Positions 1 through 7,489 are shown, counted from the stretch's first letter. The stretch is DNA of 10,682 nucleotides from an uncultured Lysobacteraceae bacterium (GCA_946482585.1 CAMLSI010000151.1:1-10682); one strand, 5' to 3'. The notes: a model not told the origin generated them from the letters alone. Numbers and translations are program-made.

Positions 1-1566
1 GTCGATGTCCGCACGCTGTTCTTCGGGAATCAGCGGCGCCATCACGTCGAACACGCCGCCGAGGCGCGCGTACATGGCGCCGGTGAAATGCATGCGCATG
101 AACATCGATTCGTTGGCCGCGGGTGCGGTCAGGAACGCGCTCAGGGTCGCCTCTTCACCCGTTCCGGCCGAGACGGCGAGCGCGCGATCGTTCATCGCGA
201 GGAACATCGGCGGTGCCGGCGGCGGCGCGACGGCCGGCGGCAGCGCGACGGGCTTGCCGTCGGACGTGAGCTTGACGTCCTTGAGGCTCGGCAGCGCGAG
301 CTGCGCCATCGCGACCGCGCCGGCCGGGTTGTTGAGCGCGACGACGATCTTGCCGCCGATCTCCGGTTTGTCCATGCCGGCGGCGAAGTCCAGCTTGCTC
401 AGCATGACGCGCAGGCCGGCGAGATCGCTGGCCGGCGGCGGAATCGTGGTGTCGAGGCTCTGCTTGAACTTTGCGAAGCTCTGGTTGAGATCGGCCAGAT
501 CGGCGCAGGCATAGGGCTGATCGACGACGGCCTTGGCCTGCTTGAGCCAGAACGTCTTCTGCTTGAGCACCGGCAGCGACAGCGAGAAATCGACGAGGCC
601 TTCCGACGGGGTGCCGGTGCCCGGTGCCGCGCCCAGGCTCGCGGCGAAATCCTTCGCGAGAGCCGGCTCGATCTCCAGCTGCATGTGGATCGTCATGCGC
701 TTGGGCGCGAGTTCCGTATAGCCGACGACGATGCGCGGGAATTTCGCCGCGATCGAGCGTGCTTCGGCCTTGCAGGTCGGATCCATCGCCGGCAGCGCCT
801 CGCCGAACACGGCGCCGGAGAGTTCGCGCCGCAGCGGGTCGTCCGCGTCGCCGAGGAAATCGACCAGACGCACCACGTCGAGGTAGCCCGAACTGTACGG
901 CGTATAGCCGTAGCGCTTGTTCAGGGTTGCGAGGTTTCCGATGTCGAACGCTTTGGCCGGGCGCGTGATGCCGAGCAACTGCTTGCGCACCTCGTCGCTG
1001 ACCGCGGCCGGTGCGGCGCTGAGCACGAGCTGGTTGTCGATGACCGCCATGAGCAGTTGCATCTTCTCGATCGTGACCGCCCAGTATTCGACCTCGCCGA
1101 GCTTCGCCTTCGGCAACTGCGCGCCGGCCTTGGTCTCCACGCGCGCGATCGCGGCACGCAGCGCGTTCGGATCGGCGAGCTGCACGCGTGCGACCGGCAG
1201 GATGCCGACGCCGAACAGCGCAATGTGCGTCGAGCCCTTGATGCCGAGCTGCTCGGTCGTTCCCGCGCTGACGTGGGCCGACACTTCGTCGAGCACGGCG
1301 CGTGCGGCTTTCACCGCGGCGGCGTCCTGTGCCGCGGCCTTGTCGAGCATGCGCTGGTACATGCTCAGCGACAGCGGCCACACCTCGCGCGTCATCTGCG
1401 ACCACTGGTCGAGCACCGGCTGCGGTGTCGGCTCGAGGTTCGCGAATACATAGGGCGTATCGGCCGGCACGAAGGCCAGCGGTGAGTCGGCATCGGGTTT
1501 CTTGCCGCAGGCAGCGAGAGCCAGCAGCAGGGCGAGCGGAACGACGCGGCGAGCGTAGGCGTACAT
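1..1566 (-). CDS. Putative outer-membrane or periplasmic lipoprotein of unknown function (3' end beyond window)
   Basis: I do not recognise this gene. It is open from an ATG at 1566 to the left edge (522 codons, no stop), so the C-terminus is missing. The N-terminus is a lipoprotein signal: two arginines (residues 6-7), a hydrophobic stretch of Leu/Ala/Val, then the lipobox L17-A18-A19-C20 followed by GKKPDAD, so mature Cys20 would be lipidated. With no Asp at +2, export to the outer membrane is the usual inference. The body is soluble, with few cysteines and no catalytic motif I can name. Two regions look alike: a beta-strand-like segment at residues 173-183 (MAVIDNQLVLS) and one at 454-468 (MFLAMNDRALAVSAG), each followed by an alanine-rich helix, suggesting a duplicated fold. 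A proline/alanine linker lies just before the second. The layout recalls DUF3352-like secreted proteins, but that is a guess. A weak GGGGA ribosome site lies 7 bases upstream of the ATG. It follows pyrB by 109 bases on the same strand. Confidence 0.8.
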   Translation of the reverse strand, partial: MYAYARRVVPLALLLALAACGKKPDADSPLAFVPADTPYVFANLEPTPQPVLDQWSQMTREVWPLSLSMYQRMLDKAAAQDAAAVKAARAVLDEVSAHVSAGTTEQLGIKGSTHIALFGVGILPVARVQLADPNALRAAIARVETKAGAQLPKAKLGEVEYWAVTIEKMQLLMAVIDNQLVLSAAPAAVSDEVRKQLLGITRPAKAFDIGNLATLNKRYGYTPYSSGYLDVVRLVDFLGDADDPLRRELSGAVFGEALPAMDPTCKAEARSIAAKFPRIVVGYTELAPKRMTIHMQLEIEPALAKDFAASLGAAPGTGTPSEGLVDFSLSLPVLKQKTFWLKQAKAVVDQPYACADLADLNQSFAKFKQSLDTTIPPPASDLAGLRVMLSKLDFAAGMDKPEIGGKIVVALNNPAGAVAMAQLALPSLKDVKLTSDGKPVALPPAVAPPPAPPMFLAMNDRALAVSAGTGEEATLSAFLTAPAANESMFMRMHFTGAMYARLGGVFDVMAPLIPEEQRADID

Positions 1567-1594
1567 GGAGATTCCCCAGGGTTGACACACGGTA

Positions 1595-1610
1595 CGGACA
1601 CGAATGTCCG
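1595..1610 (-). repeat. Small hairpin in the lipoprotein gene leader
   Basis: Perfect 6-base arms CGGACA (1595-1600) and TGTCCG (1605-1610) enclose a 4-base loop, which reads TTCG on the minus strand. It lies 29 bases upstream of the lipoprotein ATG and close to where a transcript from the weak promoter at 1619-1647 would begin. It could be a 5'-end stabilising stem or a chance palindrome. Confidence 0.35.
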
Positions 1611-1618
1611 GTTCCACA

Positions 1619-1647
1619 ACTACACACCGAACCAGACGGCGGAACAA
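1619..1647 (-). promoter_or_regulatory. Weak candidate sigma70 promoter for the lipoprotein gene
   Basis: On the minus strand TTGTTC (1647-1642) and TGTAGT (1624-1619) are separated by exactly 17 bases, matching the sigma70 consensus at 3/6 and 4/6 positions. The expected start point is near 1612, about 45 bases before the ATG at 1566. It sits just past the hairpin that may end pyrB transcription, so it would give the lipoprotein its own transcript. Support is modest; similar matches arise by chance. Confidence 0.25.
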
Positions 1648-1651
1648 GCCT

Positions 1652-1671
1652 CGGCGGCGGGAACGCCGCCG
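1652..1671 (-). terminator. GC-rich hairpin after pyrB, possible transcription terminator
   Basis: An 8-base perfect stem, CGGCGGCG (1652-1659) with CGCCGCCG (1664-1671), encloses a 4-base loop. It begins 4 bases after the pyrB stop codon on the minus strand. The following minus-strand bases (GGCTTGTTCC) contain only a few scattered T residues, so a classical U-tract is absent. It may be a partial terminator or an RNA-stabilising stem separating pyrB from the lipoprotein gene. Confidence 0.45.
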
Positions 1672-1675
1672 CACG

Positions 1676-2626
1676 TCAGGCGTCGAGCAGTTCGGCCAGC
1701 ACGGCCATGCGTACGAATACGCCGTTGCTGACCTGCTCCAGGATGCACGATTGCGCGCCGTCGGCGACCGCCGAGGCGATTTCCACTTCGCGGTTGAGCG
1801 GTCCCGGATGCATCACGAGGCAGTCGGGCCTGGCCAGGCGCAGGCGGCGCGCGTCGAGACCGTAGCGCGCGTAATAGGCCTGCTCCGAGGGTACGTGAGC
1901 CTGTTCCATGCGTTCCTTCTGCAGGCGCAGCATGATGACGACGTCGACGCCGGCCAGCGCCGCGTCGAAGTCCTCGACGAGCTCGCAGCCGGGCAGCTCG
2001 TCCTGCGACGGCAGCAGATTGGCCGGCGCACAGACGCGCAAGGTGCCGACGCCGAGCGTGCGCAGCGCATGGATGTCCGAGCGCGCGACGCGCGAATGCA
2101 GGATGTCGCCGCAGATCAGCACGCGCAGCGCGCTGAAGTCGGGGCGATGGCGCCGTATCGTGTGTACGTCGAGCAGGCCCTGCGTCGGATGCGCGTTGTT
2201 GCCGTCGCCCGCATTGATCACGCTGGCGCCGCCGCGCACGTGACGTGCGAGGAATTCTGCGGTGCCGTTTTCCTTGTGTCGCACGACGAACGCATCGCAG
2301 TGCATCGCCTCGAGCGTGTGCAGTGTATCGATGAGGCTCTCGCCCTTGGTCGTCGACGAACTCGCGATGTCGAAGTTGATGACGTCGGCGCCGAGGCGCT
2401 TGGCGGCGAGGTCGAACGAGGTGCGCGTGCGCGTGGAATTCTCGAAGAACAGATTGACGACGACGCGTCCCTGCAGCAGGTCGAGCTTGCGGCGATGCGC
2501 GAGCCATTCTTCGCGCATCGCGTCGGCCCGATCGAGCAGCCGCACGATCTGCGCCGCGGTCAACGTGTCGAGACTGATGAGGTGGCGCAGGCGGCGCGGC
2601 GTTTCGGGCAATTCGGAAGACGTCAT
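1676..2626 (-). CDS. pyrB: Aspartate carbamoyltransferase catalytic chain
   Basis: Catalyses carbamoyl phosphate + L-aspartate -> N-carbamoyl-aspartate + phosphate, the first committed step of pyrimidine synthesis, in the cytoplasm as a catalytic trimer. The 316 residues carry the family hallmarks: S64-T-R-T-R-T (carbamoyl phosphate loop), K94 in the SSSTTKGES loop, NAGDG followed by HPTQ (146-149), the RLQKERM motif, and HPGPLNREVEI in the aspartate-binding domain. The ATG at 2626 is chosen because it overlaps the ruvX stop as ATGA and because LRHLISLD near the N-terminus aligns with the start of pseudomonad PyrB. Upstream open frame to 2896 is antisense-like shadow inside ruvX. No clear ribosome site is seen, so translation is probably coupled to ruvX. 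Neither pyrI, pyrR nor a pyrC-like gene is adjacent, unlike the pseudomonad pyrRBC' arrangement; the next gene is a lipoprotein. Confidence 0.97.
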   Translation of the reverse strand: MTSSELPETPRRLRHLISLDTLTAAQIVRLLDRADAMREEWLAHRRKLDLLQGRVVVNLFFENSTRTRTSFDLAAKRLGADVINFDIASSSTTKGESLIDTLHTLEAMHCDAFVVRHKENGTAEFLARHVRGGASVINAGDGNNAHPTQGLLDVHTIRRHRPDFSALRVLICGDILHSRVARSDIHALRTLGVGTLRVCAPANLLPSQDELPGCELVEDFDAALAGVDVVIMLRLQKERMEQAHVPSEQAYYARYGLDARRLRLARPDCLVMHPGPLNREVEIASAVADGAQSCILEQVSNGVFVRMAVLAELLDA

Positions 2627-3042
2627 GTGGGATCGGCGAGCCAGGTTTCGGTTATCACTTCGGCGGCCACCGCGTCGATGTCGGCCGCATGTTTCTTCTT
2701 TGCGACGCCCGCGGCGCGCCGCTGCGCGAAACGTCGCGCGGCTTCGATCGAGCTGCGGCGCTCGTCGACGAGATGCAGCGGCGCCGCGGAGCGCTTGGCC
2801 AGCGCCGCGGCGAACGCGCGCGCGCCGCGACTCGCGGGTTGTTCCTGGCCGTCCAGGGTCAGCGGCAGGCCGACGACGAGCGCCTCGGGCTGCCATTCGC
2901 GAATCCAGCGGTCGATGCGCTCCCAGTCCGGGCCGCTGCCGCCGTTCGCGACCACGCCGAGCGGTCGCGCGGTGCCGGTCAGGCGATTGCCGAGCGCGAC
3001 GCCGATCAGACGGCTGCCGTAGTCGAATCCCAGCACGTTCAC
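2623..3042 (-). CDS. ruvX: RuvX/YqgF family pre-16S rRNA nuclease
   Basis: A 139-residue RNase H-fold protein of the YqgF family, in E. coli implicated in processing the 5' end of 16S rRNA and annotated as a putative Holliday junction resolvase. Visible motifs are FDYGSRLIGVA at the N-terminus with D7 as the predicted metal-binding acid, VVGLPLTLDG in the middle, VDERRSS (family form DERxST), and a C-terminal ADIDAVAA helix carrying the last acidic residue. Length is normal for the family (E. coli about 138). The start is GTG at 3042; no ATG fits the conserved N-terminus. It overlaps pyrB by 4 bases (ATGA) and follows yqgE by 30 bases. The pairing of yqgE with yqgF/ruvX is very common in gammaproteobacteria. 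Confidence 0.94.
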   Translation of the reverse strand: MNVLGFDYGSRLIGVALGNRLTGTARPLGVVANGGSGPDWERIDRWIREWQPEALVVGLPLTLDGQEQPASRGARAFAAALAKRSAAPLHLVDERRSSIEAARRFAQRRAAGVAKKKHAADIDAVAAEVITETWLADPT

Positions 3043-3072
3043 GCTCGCCGTCCGCGTGCGCCGAAGCGCGCG

Positions 3073-3639
3073 CTATGCATGACCGGCGTAGTCCGTCAGC
3101 TGCGCCATGCTGCTGACGCCGAGCAGCGCCGCGGCGGCGTCCCAGCGCTCGCTCAGCGGCGTTTCGAACAACAGTTGTTCGCGCACCGAGACCGTGAGCC
3201 AGGCGTTGTCGAGCAGTTCCTGCTCGAGCTGGCCCGGGCTCCAGCCCGCGTAGCCGAGCGCGACGACGGCATGGTCCGGCCCTTCGCCGGCGGCCATCGC
3301 GATCAGGATGTCGCGCGAGGTGGTTACCGAAATGCGGTCGGAGATGCGGAACGAGGATTCCCAGTTGCCGCAGGGCGCGTGCAGCACGAAGCCGCGTTCG
3401 GGCTGGACCGGTCCGCCGATCAGGACGGGGGCGTCATTCACTTCGCCGATGTCGGACGAGAGGTTCATCTGGGCGAGCACATCGCCGAGCCGATATTCCG
3501 ACAGCCGGTTGACGAGCAGGCCCATCGCGCCGTCTTCGTTGTGCTGGCAGACGAAGGTGACGCCCCGGGCAAAATTCGGATCGCGCATCGCCGGCATCGC
3601 GATGAGCAGCTGATTGGACAGCGTGGCGAAGGAGCTCAT
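3073..3639 (-). CDS. yqgE: YqgE/AlgH family protein
   Basis: A 188-residue cytoplasmic protein of the UPF0301 (YqgE/AlgH) family; the biochemical role is unresolved, and AlgH was named for an effect on alginate expression in Pseudomonas. The N-terminal LSNQLLIAMPAMRDPNF, then HNEDGAMGLLVNR, the GGPVQPERGFVLH segment and the C-terminal ALGYAGWSPGQLEQEL are family signatures. The start ATG at 3639 gives the usual length (about 189 in P. aeruginosa). The frame stays open upstream to 3738, including an ATG at 3681, but those extra residues are not family-like. The ribosome site before 3639 is poor. A TACAAT box on the minus strand at 3653-3648 would place a transcript start almost on the ATG, although no good -35 is visible. 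It precedes ruvX by 30 bases. Confidence 0.95.
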   Translation of the reverse strand: MSSFATLSNQLLIAMPAMRDPNFARGVTFVCQHNEDGAMGLLVNRLSEYRLGDVLAQMNLSSDIGEVNDAPVLIGGPVQPERGFVLHAPCGNWESSFRISDRISVTTSRDILIAMAAGEGPDHAVVALGYAGWSPGQLEQELLDNAWLTVSVREQLLFETPLSERWDAAAALLGVSSMAQLTDYAGHA

Positions 3640-3654
3640 GGGGCTCGATTGTAG

Positions 3655-3713
3655 CGGGAACGCGACGGCGTGGTGGGGCATTTGGGAAGCGCGGGGGAGC
3701 GCCGCCGTTCCCG
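3655..3713. repeat. Long imperfect inverted repeat filling the acyltransferase-yqgE spacer
   Basis: CGGGAACG (3655-3662) pairs perfectly with CGTTCCCG (3706-3713). After a small bulge (CGA against C), CGGCG (3666-3670) pairs with CGCCG (3700-3704), giving 13 base pairs around a 29-base loop. It occupies most of the 79-base gap between the acyltransferase stop and the yqgE start. There is no U-tract, so a terminator is only one option; an mRNA processing or stability element is another. Confidence 0.5.
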
Positions 3714-3718
3714 GGTCC

Positions 3719-5584
3719 CTATCGGATCCCTGCGGCATGGCGCTCGGCGAAGGCCGTCACGGCGGACGTGCTCACGTGGTAATCGTCCCAGTACAGGGCA
3801 TGGCCATCGGCCACGGCCGGGCATTCCTGGGCATTGCAGAAGAAATCGCCGACCTCGACGACCTCGACATTGCGATGCCGTGCAGCGATCGCGCGCAGCT
3901 GCGCGAGCTGCGGCTGCGCGATCGCGTCGAATTCCGCACGTGATACCGCGCAGTGCTGCGGCCGGCCGTTGCGCAGGCATTTGGGGACCGAGTCGTGCAG
4001 GTGTGGTGTCGGACCCAGGATGACGACACGCTGCACGTGCGGCGCCACCGCGTCGACGGTGCGCTCGAGTCCGGCGACGCGGGTGTCGACCGCACGGCTG
4101 CCCATCTGCATGACGAGGATGAGCGTCCGCATGCCCTTGACCTCGTCGGCGACGTAGCGCACGAACGCGGCGCATTGTGCGTCGGGCGGCTTGCCGTTTT
4201 CCATGCGGAAGTCGAACACCGGCGGGCAGGAGTCGCGCGACCACGCGATGGCCGAGGTCTGCTGCTCGCGTGCGAGGTGCCAGGCCAGCGGTTTCCAGGC
4301 CAGCGCCATCGAATCGCCCCAGATCGCGATCGTGGGCGTGACGCGCGGACGCGATTCGCAGTTGTGACGAGGAAAGTCGCTGCTGCCGCGCTGATAGTGG
4401 CAGCGCAGACCGTCGGGCGGCCGATCCGCTTCGGCCGCGCGCGCGGCCGGGTTGTCGTTGCCGAGCGCTACGCGCTGAGCCTGCAGATTCAGGACGAAAG
4501 CGGCCGCGGCCAGCAGGGAGGAAGCCGCTGTGCCCGCGAACAGCAGGTGTCGGCGCGGGCTCGTCACGCGGCGCAGCGGCTGTTCCACATAGCGATAGGT
4601 GAGCCAGGCCAGGGCGAGCGCGAGCAGGCACAGCAGCAGCCGCCACGCCGTCGAGCCGTCACCGAGCGTGGTTGCGCGATAGAACGCGAGCAGCGGCCAG
4701 TGCCAGAGATACAGCGAGTACGACAGCTTGCCCATCCCGATCAGCGGCGCGCTGCGCAGCAGCCGGCCGACGACTCCGGTATCGCCGCCGTGCACGGCCG
4801 CGATCAGCAGCGCGGTGCCGGCGACCGAGGGCAGGGCGCCCGCGCCCGGAAAATGCGCGAGCGGTACGAAAGCCGCGGCGAGTACGAGCAGCAGGCCCAG
4901 GGCCGCCGACGCGGGGCGCGCACCGCGGCCGGCCGGGCTGCACGCGACGAGGCCGCCGGCGGCGAGTTCCCAGTAGCGCGCCGGCGCGAAATAGAACGCG
5001 GTTTCGGGCCGCGGTCCGATCATGAGCTCTGCGAGCGCGAACGACGCGAGCGCGGACAGGCCCAGCAGCCAGGGCAGCCGTTGCGGCGATCCGCGCAGCA
5101 GAAAGATCAGCAGCGCCGGCCAGACCAGGTAGAACTGCTCCTCGACGGCCAGCGACCACAGATGCAGCAGCGGCATCGCTTCCGAGGGCGCGTCGAAATA
5201 GCCGCCGCTCGCGTACTGGAAGAAGACGTTGGCGACGAACACGGCAGCTGCCGCAGCGGAGCGTGCGACGTGGCCGAATTCTTGCGGCGACAGCAGCGCG
5301 GCGGCGGCGGCGAGCGTGACCGCGACCACCAGCAGCGCCGCCGGAAAGATGCGCCGTATGCGGCGCGCGTAGAAGTCGGCGACGTCGATGCGCCCGGTGT
5401 CGCGGAACTCCTGCAGCAGCAGGCTCGTGATCAGATAGCCCGAGATCACGAAGAATACGTCGACGCCGACGTAACCCGCGCCGAGTCCGGCGCCTGCGTG
5501 ATAGAGAACCACCTGCAACACGGCGATCGCGCGCAGGCCGTCGATCTCGGGGCGGTAGGCGATGCGGCCGTGCGCCGGGCTCAT
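3719..5584 (-). CDS. OafA/YrhL-type membrane acyltransferase with C-terminal SGNH domain
   Basis: A 621-residue inner-membrane acyltransferase-3 protein that probably O-acetylates a surface or periplasmic glycan such as LPS O-antigen, exopolysaccharide or peptidoglycan; the substrate cannot be read from sequence. The N-terminal half (about 8-345) has roughly ten membrane segments. It opens with YRPEIDGLRAIAV and carries the family R-x10-H pair, R18 and H29 (LYHAG), then VGVDVFFVISGYLI and LWSLAVEEQFYLVWP. A further membrane segment (about 346-367) leads to a periplasmic SGNH domain: WGDSMAL with nucleophile S425, GPTP near 524, and D600-D-Y-H603 as the DxxH block. This two-domain layout is that of OafA-like enzymes in which the SGNH domain completes acyl transfer outside. 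The ATG at 5584 immediately precedes the conserved N-terminus; the ribosome site is weak. It starts 37 bases after tonB and ends 79 bases before yqgE. Base composition resembles its neighbours, so recent transfer is not obvious. Confidence 0.92.
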   Translation of the reverse strand: MSPAHGRIAYRPEIDGLRAIAVLQVVLYHAGAGLGAGYVGVDVFFVISGYLITSLLLQEFRDTGRIDVADFYARRIRRIFPAALLVVAVTLAAAAALLSPQEFGHVARSAAAAAVFVANVFFQYASGGYFDAPSEAMPLLHLWSLAVEEQFYLVWPALLIFLLRGSPQRLPWLLGLSALASFALAELMIGPRPETAFYFAPARYWELAAGGLVACSPAGRGARPASAALGLLLVLAAAFVPLAHFPGAGALPSVAGTALLIAAVHGGDTGVVGRLLRSAPLIGMGKLSYSLYLWHWPLLAFYRATTLGDGSTAWRLLLCLLALALAWLTYRYVEQPLRRVTSPRRHLLFAGTAASSLLAAAAFVLNLQAQRVALGNDNPAARAAEADRPPDGLRCHYQRGSSDFPRHNCESRPRVTPTIAIWGDSMALAWKPLAWHLAREQQTSAIAWSRDSCPPVFDFRMENGKPPDAQCAAFVRYVADEVKGMRTLILVMQMGSRAVDTRVAGLERTVDAVAPHVQRVVILGPTPHLHDSVPKCLRNGRPQHCAVSRAEFDAIAQPQLAQLRAIAARHRNVEVVEVGDFFCNAQECPAVADGHALYWDDYHVSTSAVTAFAERHAAGIR

Positions 5585-5621
5585 CGCGGTCGCCCGTCGC
5601 GCGCCGCCGCCGCATACGACA

Positions 5622-6485
5622 TCAGCGGTTCCGCAGCACGTCGCCCGGCAGGAACTGCCAGGTTCGCGTGATGTAGAGCTCGTCGATGTCTTCGCCGGTC
5701 TTCGGAATCGGCGGGAATGGTGCCGCGAGCTGGACGATGCGCTGCACCGCGTCGTCGAGCAGCTTGTGGCCCGAGCCCTGGATCACGTCCATGCGCTTGA
5801 CGCTGCCGTCCTTGTTCAGCGTGACGGTCAGCAGCACGTCGCCGTGCAGTTGCTGCCGGCGCGCTTCGTCGGGGTAGTTCAGGTTGCCGATGCGCTCGAT
5901 GCGCGCGGCCCAGCCGGCGAGGTAAGAGGCATAGGCGTATTCCTTGGTGTTGGCCGACAGGAACTTCTTCTTCGGCCGTTTCGCGTAGAGCTCGCGCTGG
6001 CGCTGGTATTCCTGCGCGAGCTGGGCCATCTCGGCGTCCTTCTCGATGAGCTCCTGCGCGGTCGGCTTGGGCAGGGTCGGCGATTCCGGCGCCTCGCGTG
6101 CCGTCGTCACGGCGAAATCGGCCTTCTTCTGGGTCAGTATCTCGGCCGGCGTGGCCGGCGTCGGCCGCGGTGCGCCGGCTTCGAGCGGGCGCGGCGCCAG
6201 GCCGGGGGTCGGCTTGGGCAGCGGGCTGGACAGTGGATCGGCCGGGCGTCGCGCCTCGTCGCGATCGCCGCCGCCGGAGTTGCTGCTCTGCGCGAGGAAG
6301 TCCGCCTTGTCGGGCTTTTCCTTGTTCGTGGACTGGATCAGGATCACGTCGAGTGCCGGCAGGTGCGAGGCCGGCGTCGCATAGGTGAACGTGATGCCGA
6401 GTATCACCACCGCATGCGCGATCAGCGAAAACAGCAGGGTCACGCCAAAGCGGTCGGCGCCGGACGCGGGTCGGGTTGTGCTCAC
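5622..6485 (-). CDS. tonB: TonB-family energy transducer
   Basis: A 287-residue TonB-like protein that would carry proton-motive energy from an ExbB-ExbD complex in the inner membrane to outer-membrane receptors. A single N-terminal membrane segment (about 13-35) contains S20-x3-H24, matching the SxxxH of TonB that contacts ExbD. Residues about 60-150 are rich in Pro, Lys and Ala and should span the periplasm; about 145-175 looks helical or coiled and is Glu/Gln/Lys-rich. The C-terminal domain (about 198-287) starts at NLNYPDEARRQQLHGDV and contains the LNKDGSV strand typical of TonB C-terminal domains. The start is GTG at 6485, overlapping the gshB stop as GTGA, so translation is likely coupled. 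No exbB or exbD is in the window. A tonB paralogue next to gshB is seen in related bacteria, so this may not be the main siderophore TonB. Confidence 0.92.
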   Translation of the reverse strand: MSTTRPASGADRFGVTLLFSLIAHAVVILGITFTYATPASHLPALDVILIQSTNKEKPDKADFLAQSSNSGGGDRDEARRPADPLSSPLPKPTPGLAPRPLEAGAPRPTPATPAEILTQKKADFAVTTAREAPESPTLPKPTAQELIEKDAEMAQLAQEYQRQRELYAKRPKKKFLSANTKEYAYASYLAGWAARIERIGNLNYPDEARRQQLHGDVLLTVTLNKDGSVKRMDVIQGSGHKLLDDAVQRIVQLAAPFPPIPKTGEDIDELYITRTWQFLPGDVLRNR

Positions 6486-7429
6486 GCGAGTTTGCTTTCG
6501 ATGCAGTCGAACAGGGTGCCTGCGATGTTAAGCCCGAACTGGGCGTCGAGCTCGCGGATGCAGGTCGGAGATGTGACATTGATCTCGGTCAGCCAGTCGC
6601 CGATGACGTCGAGACCGACGAAGATCATGCCGCGTCGCTTGAGTTCCGGACCGACCTGGGCCGCGATCCAACGGTCGCGCTCGCTGAGCGGCCGGCCTTC
6701 GCCGCGACCGCCGGCGGCGAGGTTGCCGCGGAAGTCGTCGCCCTGCGGGATGCGCGCGAGCGCGTAGGGCACGGGCTCGCCGTCGATCAGCAGGATGCGC
6801 TTGTCGCCGTCGGCGATCTGCGGCAGGTACTGCTGCGCGAGCGCGAGCGCGCGGCCGTTGAGCGTCAGCGTTTCGAGGATGGAATTCAGGTTCGGGTCGT
6901 TGTGATGCGAGCGGAAGATGCCGCGGCCGCCCATGCCGTCGAGCGGCTTGAGGACGACCTGGCCGTGTTCCGCCACGAAGCGACGCAATTCGGCGCGGTC
7001 GCGCGCGACGAGGGTCGGGGCGCAACACTGGGCGAACGACTGGGTGTAGAGCTTCTCGTTCATGTCGCGCAGGCCGCGCGGGTCGTTCACGATCAGGGTG
7101 CCGGCCTGCTGCGCGAGCTGCAGCACCATCGTGTCGTAGATGAATTGCGGGTCGACCGGCGGATCCTTGCGCGCGAGCGCCACGTCGACCGAGCTCAGCG
7201 GTTGCCATTGCGCCGCCTCGAGCGTGAACCAGTGATAGGGATCGTCCTCGACCGTCAGCGGCGCAAGCCGCGCCCAGGCTTCGCCGGCGCGGATCGCGAG
7301 GTCGCCCTGGGTGCAGTAGCGCAGCTGCCAGCCGCGCCGCTGCGCTTCGAGCAGCATGGCCAGGGTCGAGTCCTTTTTGGGCGTGATCGTGGCGATGGGG
7401 TCCATCAGCACGGCGAGAGTGCGGGCCAT
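6482..7429 (-). CDS. gshB: Glutathione synthetase
   Basis: ATP-dependent ligase joining gamma-glutamylcysteine and glycine to form glutathione, in the cytoplasm. The 315-residue length is standard for the prokaryotic enzyme. Motifs seen: MDPIATITPKKDST at the N-terminus, RKDPPVDPQFIYDT and NDPRGLRDMNEKLY in the substrate region, VVLKPLDGMGGRGIFR in the ATP-grasp core, RILLIDGEPVPYALAR, and GLDVIGDWLTEINVTSPT, where the Glu and Asn are magnesium ligands. The start ATG at 7429 is supported by an AGGAA ribosome site (minus strand, 7442-7438), 8 bases upstream. It is the first gene of the leftward group and diverges from pilG across a 307-base region, an arrangement shared with Pseudomonas. No strong promoter is visible for it. 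Confidence 0.98.
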   Translation of the reverse strand: MARTLAVLMDPIATITPKKDSTLAMLLEAQRRGWQLRYCTQGDLAIRAGEAWARLAPLTVEDDPYHWFTLEAAQWQPLSSVDVALARKDPPVDPQFIYDTMVLQLAQQAGTLIVNDPRGLRDMNEKLYTQSFAQCCAPTLVARDRAELRRFVAEHGQVVLKPLDGMGGRGIFRSHHNDPNLNSILETLTLNGRALALAQQYLPQIADGDKRILLIDGEPVPYALARIPQGDDFRGNLAAGGRGEGRPLSERDRWIAAQVGPELKRRGMIFVGLDVIGDWLTEINVTSPTCIRELDAQFGLNIAGTLFDCIESKLA

Positions 7430-7489
7430 GCACGCAGTTCCTGGCGGAAGGGGAAGGCACCGATGATGCCCGCGCGGGTGCCATCTGTA

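Noticed and set aside
88..1485. Plus-strand open frames and a 490-codon minus-strand frame across the lipoprotein gene
   Set aside because: Only the minus-strand frame starting at 1566 gives a signal peptide with lipobox and balanced composition; the others are Arg/Ala-rich shadows. The true frame has no stop inside the window.
3640..3738. Upstream extension of yqgE to 3738 or 3681
   Set aside because: The extra residues are not YqgE-like and the family N-terminus matches the ATG at 3639.
3953..5671. Plus-strand open frame of 572 codons opposite the acyltransferase and the tonB end
   Set aside because: It is low-complexity (Arg, Gln, Gly, Glu-rich) and antisense to a gene with intact catalytic motifs; a GC-bias shadow.
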